64,000 bases of DNA from Arthrobacter sp. FB24 (GCF_000196235.1 NC_008541.1:4464001-4528000); one strand, 5' to 3'. Shown: positions 1 to 9,289, counted from the stretch's first letter. The notes: generated by a model not told the origin, from the sequence alone. Numbers and translations: made by a program.

Positions 1-650
1 CGCTGTTCATGGTGTCCGCCGCGGAGGCGGAGGACAGGCTCCAGACGCATTTCGCGTTCGTTGACGCGGCTGCCGCGGCCGGGGTTGAGCATGTGGTGTA
101 CACGTCCTTTTTCGGCGCGTCCGCGGACTGCACGTTCACGCTGGGCAGGGATCATTACGCCACCGAGGAGCGGATCAAGGCCTCCGGGATGAAGTACACG
201 TTGCTGCGGGACAACTTTTACCTCGACTTCCTGCCGTTGCTCACCGGAGAAGACGGCGTCATCCGGGGCCCGGCGGGCGACGGCGTCATGGCTGCCGTGA
301 CCCGCGCGGACATCGCCCGGTGCGCCGCGGCGGTGCTGGGTGACCCGGCACTGCACGTGGGCCGGACCTATAACCTGACCGGACCGGAGGACATTTCGCT
401 GCAGCGGGCCGCGGAGCTTCTTACCGCCGGTACCGGGCGGACTGTCAGGTACCACAATGAAACCGTGGAGGAGGCCTATGCGTCCCGCGCGTCCTACGGT
501 GCCCCGGCCTGGCAGGTGGACGCCTGGGTAAGCACGTACACGGCCATAGCCAACGGCGAACTGGCCGGGCCGACGTCGGACGTTCATGTCCTTACGGGCA
601 GGGAACCCCAGGGTCTCGCGGCCTTCCTCGAGGAGGCGCATCACCTCTAA
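1..650 (+). CDS. NmrA/azoreductase-like SDR, 5' end outside window
   Basis: The reading frame is open from the left edge, so this is the C-terminal ~215 residues of a longer protein; about 70 residues, including the dinucleotide-binding glycine motif, are missing. Visible segments are typical of atypical (extended) SDRs of the NmrA/NAD(P)H-azoreductase type: a strand-loop HVVYTSFFGAS after an alpha helix, KYTLLRDNFYLDFLP, the central AAVTRADIARCAAAVL stretch and YNLTGPEDISLQRAAELL, the last matching the nucleoside-sugar-epimerase-like fold in which substrate specificity loops sit. Predicted soluble NAD(P)-dependent reductase or redox sensor; substrate cannot be told. It ends 44 bp before the next gene on the same strand. 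Confidence 0.8.
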   Translation, partial: LFMVSAAEAEDRLQTHFAFVDAAAAAGVEHVVYTSFFGASADCTFTLGRDHYATEERIKASGMKYTLLRDNFYLDFLPLLTGEDGVIRGPAGDGVMAAVTRADIARCAAAVLGDPALHVGRTYNLTGPEDISLQRAAELLTAGTGRTVRYHNETVEEAYASRASYGAPAWQVDAWVSTYTAIANGELAGPTSDVHVLTGREPQGLAAFLEEAHHL

Positions 651-694
651 CGCTCACGCTTGACGCACCGGCGGCAGCGGCGTAGACCTGTGCC

Positions 695-1804
695 ATGACG
701 AAGCAGATTTCCCGGCGCCGTCAGTCCGTGAAGCCCGCGGCGCACTCAGGAGAGCCCACCCACGGTCCGCTCACCGCAGAGGAACTGCAGCTGGCCGTCA
801 GGAACCATTCGATGCCATTGGAGGCCTTGCGGGAGGCCACCACACCGCCGGGGCTGCACTACGTCCTGACGCACTTCGACATCCCGTTCATTGACGCCGA
901 CTCCTGGCACCTGCGGATCGGCGGTGCCGTGCAGCGCGCCGTCGAGATCAACCTCCGGGCGCTTCGCCGGGACCCGACCATCAGCATTCCGGTCACGCTG
1001 GAGTGCGCCGGCAACGGCCGCTCGCTGCTGCATCCGCGGCCGCTGAGCCAGCCGTGGCGGCTCGAGGGCGTGGGAACGGCGGAGTGGACCGGGGTTCCGC
1101 TCGCGTACCTGCTGGCCCAGGCCGGCGTTGACGAGGACGCCGTCGAAGTGGTGTTCACCGGCGCCGACGCCGGCATCCAGGGCGGAGTCCGGCAGACGTA
1201 TGCGCGCAGCCTTCCGATCAAGGAGGCGATGCGCCCCGATGTCGTCCTGGCGTATGAGATGAACGGTCGCGAGCTGCCGCCGCAGCACGGCTACCCCCTG
1301 CGCCTTGTGGTCCCTGGCTGGTACGGCATGGCCAGCGTGAAGTGGCTGGAGTCCATTCAGGTGCTGACCCATCCGTTCGAGGGATTCCAGCAGTCGGTGG
1401 CGTACCGCTACCAGAAGGACGCGGACGACGCCGGCACTCCGGTCTCCCGGATCAAGGTGCGTTCGCTGATGATTCCGCCGGGCATCCCGGACTTCTTCAC
1501 CCGCAGCAGGGTCCTCTCCGCCGGCCCGGTCATGCTTACGGGCAGGGCCTGGTCCGGTGAAGGCTCCGTGGTCCGCGTGGAAGTGGGGATTGACGGGAAA
1601 TGGGTGACCGCGCACCTCGGACACCCGGCGGGGCCGTTTGCCTGGTGCGAATGGACGCTGCCGTGGGTGGCGGACCGGGGCGAGCATGAGCTCGCTTGCC
1701 GGGCCACCGACGCCACGGGATCAACGCAGCCGCTGGAGCAGGTCTGGAACTACCAGGGCATGGGCAACAACGTGGTGCAGCGCGTGAAGGTGAGCGTCGA
1801 GTAG
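695..1804 (+). CDS. Sulfite-oxidase-like molybdopterin-dependent oxidoreductase
   Basis: This 369-residue protein carries the Oxidored_molyb (SuoX-type) domain in roughly residues 50-230, with the Mo-ligand cysteine in VTLECAGNGRS, followed by YEMNGRELPPQHGYPLRL and a C-terminal Mo-co dimerisation (Ig-like) domain to the end. There is no Tat or Sec signal at the N terminus, which is short, basic and hydrophilic, so a cytoplasmic location is likely, unlike most periplasmic SuoX/MsrP proteins. No heme or FAD domain is attached. No Shine-Dalgarno is visible; TAGACC lies six bases before the ATG, close to the TANNNT pattern of leaderless genes here. It converges on the isomerase gene ending 12 bp downstream. 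Substrate unknown; sulfite oxidation is only a family guess. Confidence 0.85.
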   Translation: MTKQISRRRQSVKPAAHSGEPTHGPLTAEELQLAVRNHSMPLEALREATTPPGLHYVLTHFDIPFIDADSWHLRIGGAVQRAVEINLRALRRDPTISIPVTLECAGNGRSLLHPRPLSQPWRLEGVGTAEWTGVPLAYLLAQAGVDEDAVEVVFTGADAGIQGGVRQTYARSLPIKEAMRPDVVLAYEMNGRELPPQHGYPLRLVVPGWYGMASVKWLESIQVLTHPFEGFQQSVAYRYQKDADDAGTPVSRIKVRSLMIPPGIPDFFTRSRVLSAGPVMLTGRAWSGEGSVVRVEVGIDGKWVTAHLGHPAGPFAWCEWTLPWVADRGEHELACRATDATGSTQPLEQVWNYQGMGNNVVQRVKVSVE

Positions 1805-1816
1805 CCCTGCCCCGCG

Positions 1817-2287
1817 TCAGCAGCCTTCGAAGTCGCTCAGGACCTTGACCTTGCCCGCCGAGGCGGATGCGGGGTCGAAGGTGTAGCCCAGCCACTCCCG
1901 GGCGAGCCGGCGGGCGAGCTCCACACCCACCACGCGCTGGCCCATTGTGAGCACCTGGCAGTCGTTGGACAGCACCGAGCGTTCCACCGAGAAGGAGTCG
2001 TGGGCCGTGGCTGCCCGGATTCCCTCCACCTTGTTCGCGGCGATGGCTACGCCGATGCCGGTGCCGCAGAACAGGATGGCCCGGTCGGCCAGGCCGTCCT
2101 TGATCATTTCCCCGGCGGCGATCCCCACGTACGGGTACGGGGTGGTGAACTTCTCGGGGGCATCACTGCGGTTGACGCCAATGTCGATGATTTCGCTGAC
2201 CCGGGGGTCCTTCCGCAGGTCCTCCATGATCCGTTCCTTGTAGTCCACGCCGGCTTCATCGGCGCCCAGGATGAGTCGGATACCCAC
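1817..2287 (-). CDS. RpiB/DerI-family sugar-phosphate isomerase
   Basis: A 156-residue RpiB-fold isomerase starting [16 protein letters not shown]. The [14 protein letters not shown] loop contains the catalytic cysteine of the family and is followed by [16 protein letters not shown] and the strand LTMGQRVVG. Family members interconvert ribose/ribulose 5-phosphate, or, in the DerI/EryI subgroup of tetritol pathways, D-erythrulose 4-phosphate and D-erythrose 4-phosphate; the neighbours favour the latter (inference). I chose GTG at 2287, preceded by GAAGGA with a 6-nt spacer; an in-frame ATG at 2308 overlaps the kinase stop as ATGA but has no ribosome-binding site, and its extra seven residues lie outside the fold. 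Last gene of the four-gene minus-strand operon. Confidence 0.82.
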   Translation of the reverse strand: MGIRLILGADEAGVDYKERIMEDLRKDPRVSEIIDIGVNRSDAPEKFTTPYPYVGIAAGEMIKDGLADRAILFCGTGIGVAIAANKVEGIRAATAHDSFSVERSVLSNDCQVLTMGQRVVGVELARRLAREWLGYTFDPASASAGKVKVLSDFEGC

Positions 2288-2304
2288 GGCCTGTCCTTCC
2301 CTGG

Positions 2305-4068
2305 TCATGACGGTGTTCCGGCGGGCTGGCGGGGTGGAACCGGCGCTGCAAGGTGCGCCCCCATCACGGTGAAGATCATGGCCAGTGATGTGGCACCGGG
2401 GTCCGCCGTGCCAACGCTCTTTTCCGCGAGGGGCCGGGCGCGGCCTTTGAGCGGCCGCAGGGAGGCGGTGGCTTCCGCTGCCGCCGTGGACACCGCAGCG
2501 GCTTCGGCCCATGCCGCTTCGGCTGCCGCCGCGTGGCTGCCGCCGTCGGCCACCAGCCGGCTGAACGTCTCTGTGAAGGGCAGCAGGGCGTCCACCATGG
2601 TCTTGTCCCCGATGTCCGCCTTGCCGAGGCCGGTGATCCGTGCCGAGAATGCCGCGACAGCCGCGGCCAGTTCCGAAGGTCCCGGAGCCAGCTGGTTGCC
2701 GAGGGCTTCGCCGAAGGACCGCAGGCCTGCACCCCACAGCACGCCGGAGGTTCCGCCTGCCTTGTCAGCCCAGGCGTCCCCGGCGGCCGAAAGAACCGCG
2801 CCTGCTCCGGCACCGCGGGGCAAGGCGTTCCCGGCTGCAGCCACGGCCGCGTCGATACCGCGGACCATCCCGCGCCCGTGGTCTCCATCGCCCGCGACAG
2901 CGTCCATGTCCCCCAGCCTCGCTTCAGCCGCGTGCAGTGAGTCCCGGGCGGCAGCGAGCGCCGCCAGGCAGCTGGCCGCGTAGCCGCGCGACTCTTCGGT
3001 GGCTTCGAAGGCAGCGGGCGCGGCGGTGCCGTCTGACGCATGTTCCGCCATCAGGTCGCCGGACTGCAGGGCGGCGTTGCCCCGCCGGTAGGCCGGCGTT
3101 TCAGCCGGCGCAGTCCACAGCGGCTCAAGTTCCTCGTCCAGCCAGGTGATCGTGAGGGAGACACCGGACATGTCCAGGCTGGTGACCAGTTCTCCCACCT
3201 CCGGCATGACCAGCGTGTAGCCGGCGGCACGGAGCAGCGGGGCAACGGTGAGCCAGAGGACAAAGAGTTCCTCGTGCTTGGTGGAGCCCAGGCCGTTGAG
3301 GATGACGGCGATGCGGTCGCCCGCACCGTGCGGTGTCTCCGCCAACAGCCGGGAGACGAATTCCTGGCCCAGCTCCTTGGCGGGCGGCAGTTCGGTGTCG
3401 AACAGGCCGGGTTCGCCGTGGATGCCCAGGCCGAGACCCATCTGACGGTCCTTGAGGGTGAACAGCGGAGCCTCGGCGCCAGGGAACGTGCAGCCGTTGA
3501 AGGCACTGCCGATGGTTCGGGTCAGGCTGTTGGCCTTCCGGCCCAGGCGCACGACGTCGGCCAGGCCGGCTCCCGCCTCCGCGGCGGCGCCCATGATTTT
3601 GAAGACGGTGAAGTCGCCCGCGATGCCGCGGCGTTTCTCCGCTTCCGACGGCGGGGCACTGGCGACGTCGTCCGTCACCAAGACGTTTTCCACCTGGATT
3701 CCCTCTGCGGCGAGCCGTTCGCTGGCCATGCCGAAGTTCAGGACGTCCCCGGCGTAGTTGCCGTAGGTGAACACCACACCCGCGCCGGAGTCCGCCGCCT
3801 TCGCCACGGCGTAGACCTGCTGCGCGGACGGCGAGGTGAAGATGTTGCCCACCACGGCGCCGTCGGCCAGTCCGGTACCGATCAGGCCGGCGAAGGCCGG
3901 GTAGTGGCCGGAGCCGCCGCCGGCAAGGACGGCCACCTTGGGTTTGGCAGGGCGTTGGCGGCGCACGGCCCCGCCGGGAACCTGGCGAACCAGGCCTGCG
4001 TGGACGTCGCAGAAACCGGCGAGGGCTTCCTCGGCGAAATCGGACGGATCGTTGAAAATTCTGGTCAT
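2305..4068 (-). CDS. Fused DhaK-DhaL dihydroxyacetone/erythrulose-type kinase
   Basis: A 587-residue ATP-dependent ketose kinase of the single-chain type. The DhaK half (about 1-330) has [12 protein letters not shown] and GLGIHGEPG, the latter holding the histidine that binds the keto substrate covalently as a hemiaminal. The DhaL half (about 365-580) has GDGDHGRGM, which positions ADP through Mg2+-binding aspartates, and [12 protein letters not shown]. Known members phosphorylate dihydroxyacetone, L-erythrulose or D-erythrulose. Because an RpiB/DerI-type isomerase follows and a TIM-barrel isomerase and dehydrogenase precede it, an erythrulose kinase is the best reading; plain DHA kinase cannot be excluded. 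ATG has GGAGAG upstream. Same transcription unit as its neighbours (45-bp and 17-bp gaps). Confidence 0.88.
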   Translation of the reverse strand: MTRIFNDPSDFAEEALAGFCDVHAGLVRQVPGGAVRRQRPAKPKVAVLAGGGSGHYPAFAGLIGTGLADGAVVGNIFTSPSAQQVYAVAKAADSGAGVVFTYGNYAGDVLNFGMASERLAAEGIQVENVLVTDDVASAPPSEAEKRRGIAGDFTVFKIMGAAAEAGAGLADVVRLGRKANSLTRTIGSAFNGCTFPGAEAPLFTLKDRQMGLGLGIHGEPGLFDTELPPAKELGQEFVSRLLAETPHGAGDRIAVILNGLGSTKHEELFVLWLTVAPLLRAAGYTLVMPEVGELVTSLDMSGVSLTITWLDEELEPLWTAPAETPAYRRGNAALQSGDLMAEHASDGTAAPAAFEATEESRGYAASCLAALAAARDSLHAAEARLGDMDAVAGDGDHGRGMVRGIDAAVAAAGNALPRGAGAGAVLSAAGDAWADKAGGTSGVLWGAGLRSFGEALGNQLAPGPSELAAAVAAFSARITGLGKADIGDKTMVDALLPFTETFSRLVADGGSHAAAAEAAWAEAAAVSTAAAEATASLRPLKGRARPLAEKSVGTADPGATSLAMIFTVMGAHLAAPVPPRQPAGTPS

Positions 4069-4113
4069 GGTGGGCTCTCCAGGCTGCGCTCGGTCTTCTG
4101 AATGGCGAGACTG

Positions 4114-4890
4114 CTAGTGGATGTGGCTTCCGCCGTTGATGTCGATGGTGGTTCCCGTGAGGTAGGCCGATTCCTCGGAGGACAGGAATGTGATGACGGC
4201 GGCGATTTCCTCGGTGGTGGCGTTGCGGCCCAGGGGGATGCCGGCGTTGATGGCGGCCTCCTGCTCCTCGGTGCTGCCCACGCGGATGTTGGTGTCCACG
4301 GCGCCCGGGGTGATCGCGTTGACGGTCACGCCGGTGGCGCCGATTTCGCGGGCGAGCGCCTTGGTGAAGCCCAGGATGGCTGCCTTGGCGGCGGAGTAGG
4401 GGACCTTGCCGAAGACGCCGCCGCCGCGCTGCGCGGAGACGGAGGACATGTTCACAATCCGGCCCCAGCCGCTGGCAATCATGTCCGGCAGGAAGGCCTT
4501 GGTGACCAGGTAGGTTCCGGTGGCGTTGACGTCCATCACCTTGTGCCAGAGCTCCAGGGTGGTTTCCAGGAACGGCACCGGCGAGGTGATGCCGGCAATG
4601 TTGGCCAGCGCGCCCACGGGGGGAAGGTTGCCGGCGGCGACTTCTGCGGCGACGGCTGCATAGGCGGCGTTGACGGAGCCCTCATTGGCGACGTCGATCT
4701 CGTGGCCGAAGGCGGGGACGTTGAACTCGTTGCCGATTTCGGCGGCGACCTTGGCGGATTTCTCGCCGTCGAGGTCCAGGATCACCACCGCCCAGCCCTG
4801 GTTGGCGTAGCGGCGTGCGGTGGTGATGCCGATGCCGCGGTCCGAAGTGGCCCCCGTGAGGACGGCGGTGCGCTGGATGGTGGTGCTCAT
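4114..4890 (-). CDS. Classical SDR dehydrogenase in tetrose locus
   Basis: A 258-residue classical short-chain dehydrogenase. It shows the cofactor motif TGATSDRGIG near residues 12-21, NIAG near 92-95, the catalytic serine in NMSSVSAQ and YSAAK as the Tyr/Lys pair, ending in the FLSSEESAYLTGTTIDINGG strand usual for the family. An aspartate at the end of beta-2 (ILDLDG) suggests NAD(H) preference. In this operon it most likely oxidises a polyol such as a threitol to the ketose that the kinase then phosphorylates, by analogy with SDR-type D-threitol dehydrogenase; this is inference. Start ATG preceded by AAGGAGC. Second gene of the minus operon. Confidence 0.85.
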   Translation of the reverse strand: MSTTIQRTAVLTGATSDRGIGITTARRYANQGWAVVILDLDGEKSAKVAAEIGNEFNVPAFGHEIDVANEGSVNAAYAAVAAEVAAGNLPPVGALANIAGITSPVPFLETTLELWHKVMDVNATGTYLVTKAFLPDMIASGWGRIVNMSSVSAQRGGGVFGKVPYSAAKAAILGFTKALAREIGATGVTVNAITPGAVDTNIRVGSTEEQEAAINAGIPLGRNATTEEIAAVITFLSSEESAYLTGTTIDINGGSHIH

Positions 4891-4938
4891 GGTGGTGCTC
4901 CTTGGGTTGCTTGGTGGTGGTTCGGGTAAGGCTGTGCT

Positions 4939-5769
4939 CTAGATAAGGTCTGTGATGAAGCTGGCTGCCTTGGCGGCGGCCGCGGGGCGTTCGTCGTGGG
5001 TGACGTCCCGGGTTTCGAGTTCCAGCGAGAAGTGGCCGGTGTAGCCGCGCGCTGCGAGCGAGCGCAGCCCGGCGGCAAAGTCCGCCTGGCCGCTTCCGAT
5101 GCTGAGGTTGATGTTTCCCGGAACGGCGTCCCTGATGTGGACGTGGGTAATCCGGCCGTCGTGCCGTTCGAGGTATTCAAGGGGGTCTTCGCCGGCGGCA
5201 ACGATGTGGCTGAAGTCCATGACGATTCCCACGCCCGAGCCCGCCAGCCGGTCCGCCAGCAGTTCGGCGCGCTCCAGGTTCCAGCAGAACCTCAGGAAGT
5301 GCAGCGATTCGGTCCAGAGTTCTACGCCGAATTCAGCGGCGCGCTGCCCGGCATGGATGAGCTGGGCCGCGATGGTGTCCAGGTCCTCCTCGACGCTCCG
5401 GACCGGATTGTGGCCCAAGGCACCGCACGGAAGCACCAGCGCCTTCGCGCCGGTATTGGCCGCGAGGGTGAGCAGCGCCTCCAGGTGCCGTTCGCGGGCG
5501 CCCTGCCCGCCGGCGTCGAGCACTGCATTGAGGTCTCCGATGTCCCCGTTGACCGAGCGGACCCGCAGCCCGGAAGCGGCAACCTCCGCGGTGACAGCCG
5601 TGACGGCGTTCGCATCCAGTTCATACGGGACGTGGTCGCAGACGCCGGGAAGGGCGCCGAGGTCGATTTCTTCGAAGCCAAGGCCGCCGATGGTCCTCAG
5701 GGCCGTGACCAGGTCCTGGTGGCGGAAGCTGATGGACGAGCAGCCGAGTCGGGAGTTGAACATCTTCAT
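4939..5769 (-). CDS. Xylose-isomerase-like TIM-barrel sugar-phosphate isomerase/epimerase
   Basis: A 276-residue AP_endonuc_2/xylose-isomerase-like TIM barrel. Features visible are the N-terminal LGCSSISFRHQDLVTALRT, a metal-ligand acidic residue in ELWTES, IVMDFSHIVAAGEDP, HVHIRDAVPGN and the late FSLELETRD strand, giving the Glu-Asp-His-Glu metal set of the family. In Brucella erythritol catabolism the EryC enzyme of this superfamily converts tetrulose phosphates; an analogous step is proposed here between kinase and RpiB-type isomerase (inference). An aldose-ketose isomerase acting before the kinase is the alternative. Two close starts exist, ATG 5769 and ATG 5763, behind AGAGGATCA. First gene of the minus operon, transcribed from the operator-rich divergent region. 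Confidence 0.78.
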   Translation of the reverse strand: MKMFNSRLGCSSISFRHQDLVTALRTIGGLGFEEIDLGALPGVCDHVPYELDANAVTAVTAEVAASGLRVRSVNGDIGDLNAVLDAGGQGARERHLEALLTLAANTGAKALVLPCGALGHNPVRSVEEDLDTIAAQLIHAGQRAAEFGVELWTESLHFLRFCWNLERAELLADRLAGSGVGIVMDFSHIVAAGEDPLEYLERHDGRITHVHIRDAVPGNINLSIGSGQADFAAGLRSLAARGYTGHFSLELETRDVTHDERPAAAAKAASFITDLI

Positions 5770-5814
5770 TGATCCTCTGAAAGGGCGGGGTGATGTGAAT
5801 CACTGTATGCGTTT

Positions 5815-5855
5815 CATTGTTGACAGTCAACCTCCAACATTGACTGTTGACATTG
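5815..5855. promoter_or_regulatory. Pair of inverted FCD-GntR operator sites
   Basis: Two copies of a palindrome of form GACTGT-N2-ACAGTC face each other. The first is CATTGT-TG-ACAGTC (5815-5828) and the second GACTGT-TG-ACATTG (5842-5855), so each has one perfect and one degenerate half and they are near mirror images. They lie between the divergent isomerase and transporter genes. A perfect version occurs before the GntR gene at 9291-9304. The TGTNNACA core agrees with the GT-N-AC logic of FadR/FCD regulator sites. Confidence 0.7.
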
Positions 5856-5883
5856 GGCATGACCCGGGTCACACTGGCATATC

Positions 5884-5900
5884 ATTTGTTAACAGTCGAC
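5884..5900. promoter_or_regulatory. Third FCD-GntR operator copy before transporter gene
   Basis: ATTTGT-TA-ACAGTC followed by GAC, with a perfect right half and a weak left half, about 47 bp before the transporter start. It shares TTAACAGTCGAC with the site before the regulator gene (TAAACAGTCGAC), making it the third copy in the divergent promoter. Confidence 0.6.
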
Positions 5901-5946
5901 AGCGGCGGTGCGGAAGCGTTGCCCGCTCTTCGAAAGGGATTCAGCA

Positions 5947-7284
5947 ATGAGCAATGAGGCTCTGAAAATGCGCGGCCACGTGCACGGCACAAAGGACGCT
6001 AAACGCGTCGCCATCGGCTCCGGTGTCGGCGCCGTCATCGAGACTTATGACTTCATCGGCTTCGGCACTGCCGCCGCCCTGTACTTCGGAACGGCGTTCT
6101 TCCCCACGGGCGACCCGGTCACCGGCACCCTGGCCGCCTTCGCCACGCTCGGCGTCGGCTTCGCCGCCCGCCCCATCGGCGGGATCATCGGCGGCCACCT
6201 CGGCGACAAGGTGGGCCGCAAGCCCGTCCTGGTGGCCTCCCTGATCCTCATGGGTGTCGCCACGTTCCTCATCGGCCTCCTGCCCACCTACGAACAGGTC
6301 GGCCTGCTGGCGCCGGCGCTGCTGGTGTTCGTCCGCGTCGTCCAAGGCCTCGCCTTCGGTGCCGAATGGGGCGGCGCCATCCTGATGAGTTACGAGCACG
6401 CGCCCTGGAAGTCCAAGGGAAAATACACCGGCATCGTGCAGGCCGGCTTCCCCGTGGGCCTCCTCCTGGCCAACCTCGTCTTCCTGGTCAGCGTCAACCT
6501 GGGCGGCGAACTCGCCTGGCGCGTCCCGTTCCTGGCCAGCATCCTGCTCGTCGTCGTCGGCCTGATTATCCGCTCCAAGGTGCCGGAATCGCCGGTCTTC
6601 GACGAGGTCAAGGAGAGCGGTTCCATCGTCAAGTCGCCGATCCTCGAGGTCATCAAGACGGACTGGCGCAGCATCGTCCGGGGCATCGGCCTCCGCATTG
6701 CCGAGACCGCGGGCTACGCCGTATCGATCACCTACATGATTTCCTACCTGCACACCCAGCACCTGGCTGACAAGACCCAGACGCTCGTCGCCCTCTGCAT
6801 CGCCTCCGCAATCGGCATATTTGCCACCATGGCCTGGGCAAGGCTCACCGACAGGATCGGGCGCCGGCCGCTTTACATCTGGTCCACAGCCTTCGCGCTC
6901 CTGTTCGGCATCCCCATGTTCCTGCTGGTCAACACCGGAATGTTCGTCTTCATCATCGCCACCATCGTCATCTCCTACGCTGTCTGCCAGAACTCCCTGG
7001 CCGGCGCCCAGGGCCCGTGGTTCCCCGAACTGTTCCAGGCGAAGACCCGCTCCTCCGGAGCCTCGCTGGCGTACCAGATCTCCGCCATGGTCTCCGGATT
7101 CACGCCCTTCATCACCACGCTCCTCTTCGTCAGCCTGGGCTGGATGGGCCCCGCCCTTCTCTTCAGCTTCTACGCAGCCATCGGGCTCTGGGCCGCCCTC
7201 GTCACCCGGGAAACCTGGGGCAAGCGCGAACGGCAGCTGGCAGATGAGGCCACCAAAAACACGCCGCAAAAAGTAAACGCCTGA
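5947..7284 (+). CDS. MHS-family MFS transporter of tetrose locus
   Basis: A 445-residue MFS permease with 12 predicted membrane segments, of the metabolite:H+ symporter type (ShiA/ProP-like). Signatures are GAVIETYDFIGFGT in TM1, ARPIGGIIGGHLGDKVGRKP across TM2-loop-TM3, VRVVQGLAFGAEWGGA in TM4 and the late loop ARLTDRIGRRP. It probably imports the sugar or polyol broken down by the adjacent enzymes. I chose ATG 5947 because GAAAGGG lies upstream and the upstream in-frame extension has no ribosome-binding site. The stop overlaps the next start (TGATG), so it is cotranscribed with the transketolase genes. Control by the operators at 5815-5900 is likely. Confidence 0.87.
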   Translation: MSNEALKMRGHVHGTKDAKRVAIGSGVGAVIETYDFIGFGTAAALYFGTAFFPTGDPVTGTLAAFATLGVGFAARPIGGIIGGHLGDKVGRKPVLVASLILMGVATFLIGLLPTYEQVGLLAPALLVFVRVVQGLAFGAEWGGAILMSYEHAPWKSKGKYTGIVQAGFPVGLLLANLVFLVSVNLGGELAWRVPFLASILLVVVGLIIRSKVPESPVFDEVKESGSIVKSPILEVIKTDWRSIVRGIGLRIAETAGYAVSITYMISYLHTQHLADKTQTLVALCIASAIGIFATMAWARLTDRIGRRPLYIWSTAFALLFGIPMFLLVNTGMFVFIIATIVISYAVCQNSLAGAQGPWFPELFQAKTRSSGASLAYQISAMVSGFTPFITTLLFVSLGWMGPALLFSFYAAIGLWAALVTRETWGKRERQLADEATKNTPQKVNA

Positions 7285-8192
7285 TGACCACCGCCACAGA
7301 AGAAGCTCACATGACTGCCACCCAGGAAACCACGGCTCCCGCGACCGAACGCGTCGCCGGCGTCAGCGCCGCCGCCTACCGCATCCGCCACCACGCCCTG
7401 AACATGGGTGAGGTGCAAGGCCAGGGCTACGTGGGCCAGGCGCTCGGCGCGGCGGACATGCTGGCCGCCGTCTACGCGGACCAGCTCCGCTTCCGGCCCG
7501 AGGATCCTGAATGGGAAGCGCGGGACCGCTTCCTGCTCTCCACCGGGCACTACGCGATCGGACACTACGCCGCACTGGCCGAGGCCGGCATCGTTCCGGT
7601 CGAAGAACTTGGGACGTACGGCTCGGACGATTCCCGGTTGCCGATGTCCGGGATGTCCACGTACACCCCCGGGATGGAGATCTCCGGCGGCTCCCTGGGC
7701 CACGGCCTCACCATCGCGGTGGGCATGGCACTCGGCCTCCGATACCAGGGCTCCGGGGCGAGGGTCTACAACTTCCTCTCCGACGGCGAACTGGACGAAG
7801 GCTCCACCTGGGAGGCCGCCATGGGCGCGCACCACCACCAGCTGGGCAACCTGACTGCGATGGTGGACATCAACGCGCTGCAGGCGGACGGAAAGACGGA
7901 CACCGTGCTGCGCACCGAGCCCGTAACGGAGAAGTGGGAATCCTTCGGCTGGTACACCCAGCGGGTGGACGGGAACGACGTCGGCGCGCTGCTGGCGGCG
8001 TTCGACAACGCAGCCGCCCAGGCCGCCGCCGTCGGACGTCCTTCCGTGATCCTGTGCGACACGAAGGTGGGCCGCGGAGTGCCGCTGCTGGAAGAGCGCG
8101 AGAAGGCGCACTTTATGCGCATCGAGGAACACGAATGGCAGCAATGCCGCGAACAGCTGACCGCAGGATACGAAGGAAGGGCCGCACGATGA
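7284..8192 (+). CDS. Transketolase N-terminal (TPP-binding) subunit
   Basis: A 302-residue protein covering only the TPP pyrophosphate/Mg2+ domain of transketolase. It has GEVQGQGYVGQALGAADML, STGHYAIGHYAAL, the GMEISGGSLGHGLTIAVGMALG block and the TPP motif GDGELDEGSTWEA...VDINALQADG. It must pair with the product of the next gene to make an active ketol transferase. The start at 7284 overlaps the transporter stop; an alternative ATG at 7311 with a GAAGAAG sequence upstream would remove nine residues. Split transketolases of this kind are dedicated to particular sugars in catabolic clusters, e.g. the AptAB apulose-4-phosphate enzyme; here erythrose-4-phosphate handling is inferred. Confidence 0.9.
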   Translation: MTTATEEAHMTATQETTAPATERVAGVSAAAYRIRHHALNMGEVQGQGYVGQALGAADMLAAVYADQLRFRPEDPEWEARDRFLLSTGHYAIGHYAALAEAGIVPVEELGTYGSDDSRLPMSGMSTYTPGMEISGGSLGHGLTIAVGMALGLRYQGSGARVYNFLSDGELDEGSTWEAAMGAHHHQLGNLTAMVDINALQADGKTDTVLRTEPVTEKWESFGWYTQRVDGNDVGALLAAFDNAAAQAAAVGRPSVILCDTKVGRGVPLLEEREKAHFMRIEEHEWQQCREQLTAGYEGRAAR

Positions 8193-9211
8193 GCACCGCC
8201 ACCGCTTCAACGGGCACCGCAGTAAAGGGCGCCGCCCCCAAGCTGAAGACCTCGGCCATGATCGCGTCCTTCGCTGATCCCGGCCAGAAAACGGCCTCCG
8301 CGCCGTTCGGACATGCACTCGTGAAGGCTGCCCAGGAGAACGACAAGATCGTGGGCCTCACCGCGGACCTGGGCAAATACACGGACATGCACATCTTCGC
8401 GCAGGCCTTCCCGGAACGGTTCTTCCAGATGGGCATGGCCGAGCAGCTGCTCTTCGGGGCGGCCGCGGGACTGGCCGAGACCGGGCTGGTGCCGTTCGCG
8501 TCCACCTACTCCGTCTTCGCCGCGCGGCGGGCCTACGATTTCCTCTGCCTCGACAGCGCCGAACCGAACCTCAACGTGAACATCGTGGGCGGCCTGCCGG
8601 GCCTGACCACCGGCTACGGCCCCAGCCACCAGGCCACCGAGGACATGGCGATCTTCCGCGGCATGCCCAACCTGACCATCGTGGACCCCTGCGACTCGAT
8701 CGACATCGAACAGGCCGTCCCCCAGCTCGCGGCCAGCGAGGGGCCCACGTACCTGCGTCTGCTCCGCGGGAACGTGCCCACGGTCCTGGACGAATACGGC
8801 TACACCTTCGAGCTCGGCAAGGCGAAGGTCCTGCGCGGCGGGAACGACGTCGTCTTCATCTCCAGCGGACTCATGACCATGCGGGCGCTGCAGGCAGCCA
8901 AGGCGCTGGCCGAACACAACGTTGACGTCGCTGTCGTCCACACCCCCACCATCAAACCGTTCGACGCCGCGACGGTCCTGGCCGAGATCAATACCGACCG
9001 CCTCGCGGTGACGTTGGAAAACCACAGCGTGATCGGCGGCCTGTTCGAAACGGTTGCGTCCGCCGTCGTCACCGCGGGACTGGGCAAGCGGGTGGTGCCC
9101 GTGGCACTGCCGGACGAGTTCCTCGACGCCGGTGCGCTGCCCACGCTGCACGAGCGCTACGGCCTGTCCGTCCAGCGGATCGTGGCGAAGGTCCTGGCAG
9201 AACTGGGCTAG
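8189..9211 (+). CDS. Transketolase C-terminal subunit
   Basis: A 340-residue protein with the pyrimidine-binding and C-terminal domains of transketolase. The conserved blocks are GLTADLGKYTDMHIFAQAFPERFFQMGMAEQ (with the glutamate that activates the aminopyrimidine of TPP), FASTYSVFAARRAYDFL, GLTTGYGPSHQATEDMA, PTYLRLLRG and the C-terminal TLENHSVIGGL. ATG 8189 overlaps the stop of the N-terminal subunit by four bases (ATGA) and is preceded by GAAGGAAGG, so the two chains are translationally coupled. The first ~20 residues are a poorly ordered Ala/Thr-rich leader. Together the pair forms one transketolase equivalent. Confidence 0.9.
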   Translation: MSTATASTGTAVKGAAPKLKTSAMIASFADPGQKTASAPFGHALVKAAQENDKIVGLTADLGKYTDMHIFAQAFPERFFQMGMAEQLLFGAAAGLAETGLVPFASTYSVFAARRAYDFLCLDSAEPNLNVNIVGGLPGLTTGYGPSHQATEDMAIFRGMPNLTIVDPCDSIDIEQAVPQLAASEGPTYLRLLRGNVPTVLDEYGYTFELGKAKVLRGGNDVVFISSGLMTMRALQAAKALAEHNVDVAVVHTPTIKPFDAATVLAEINTDRLAVTLENHSVIGGLFETVASAVVTAGLGKRVVPVALPDEFLDAGALPTLHERYGLSVQRIVAKVLAELG

Positions 9212-9289
9212 CCGGGAACGAGCGGCGGGAGCGCGGCCCCGGGACCACACGGGTCCGCGCTTCTGCCGTAACATCAAAAGTTAACGCAC

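Noticed and set aside
2000..4101. Long plus-strand open frames across the kinase/isomerase genes
   Set aside because: They are antisense frames in GC-rich DNA; protein is low-complexity and the minus-strand genes have full family motifs.
7284..9211. Frameshifted single transketolase gene
   Set aside because: The second start has a strong GAAGGAAGG and an extra leader, and the ATGA overlap is a normal two-gene junction, so a true split is more likely than a sequencing error.
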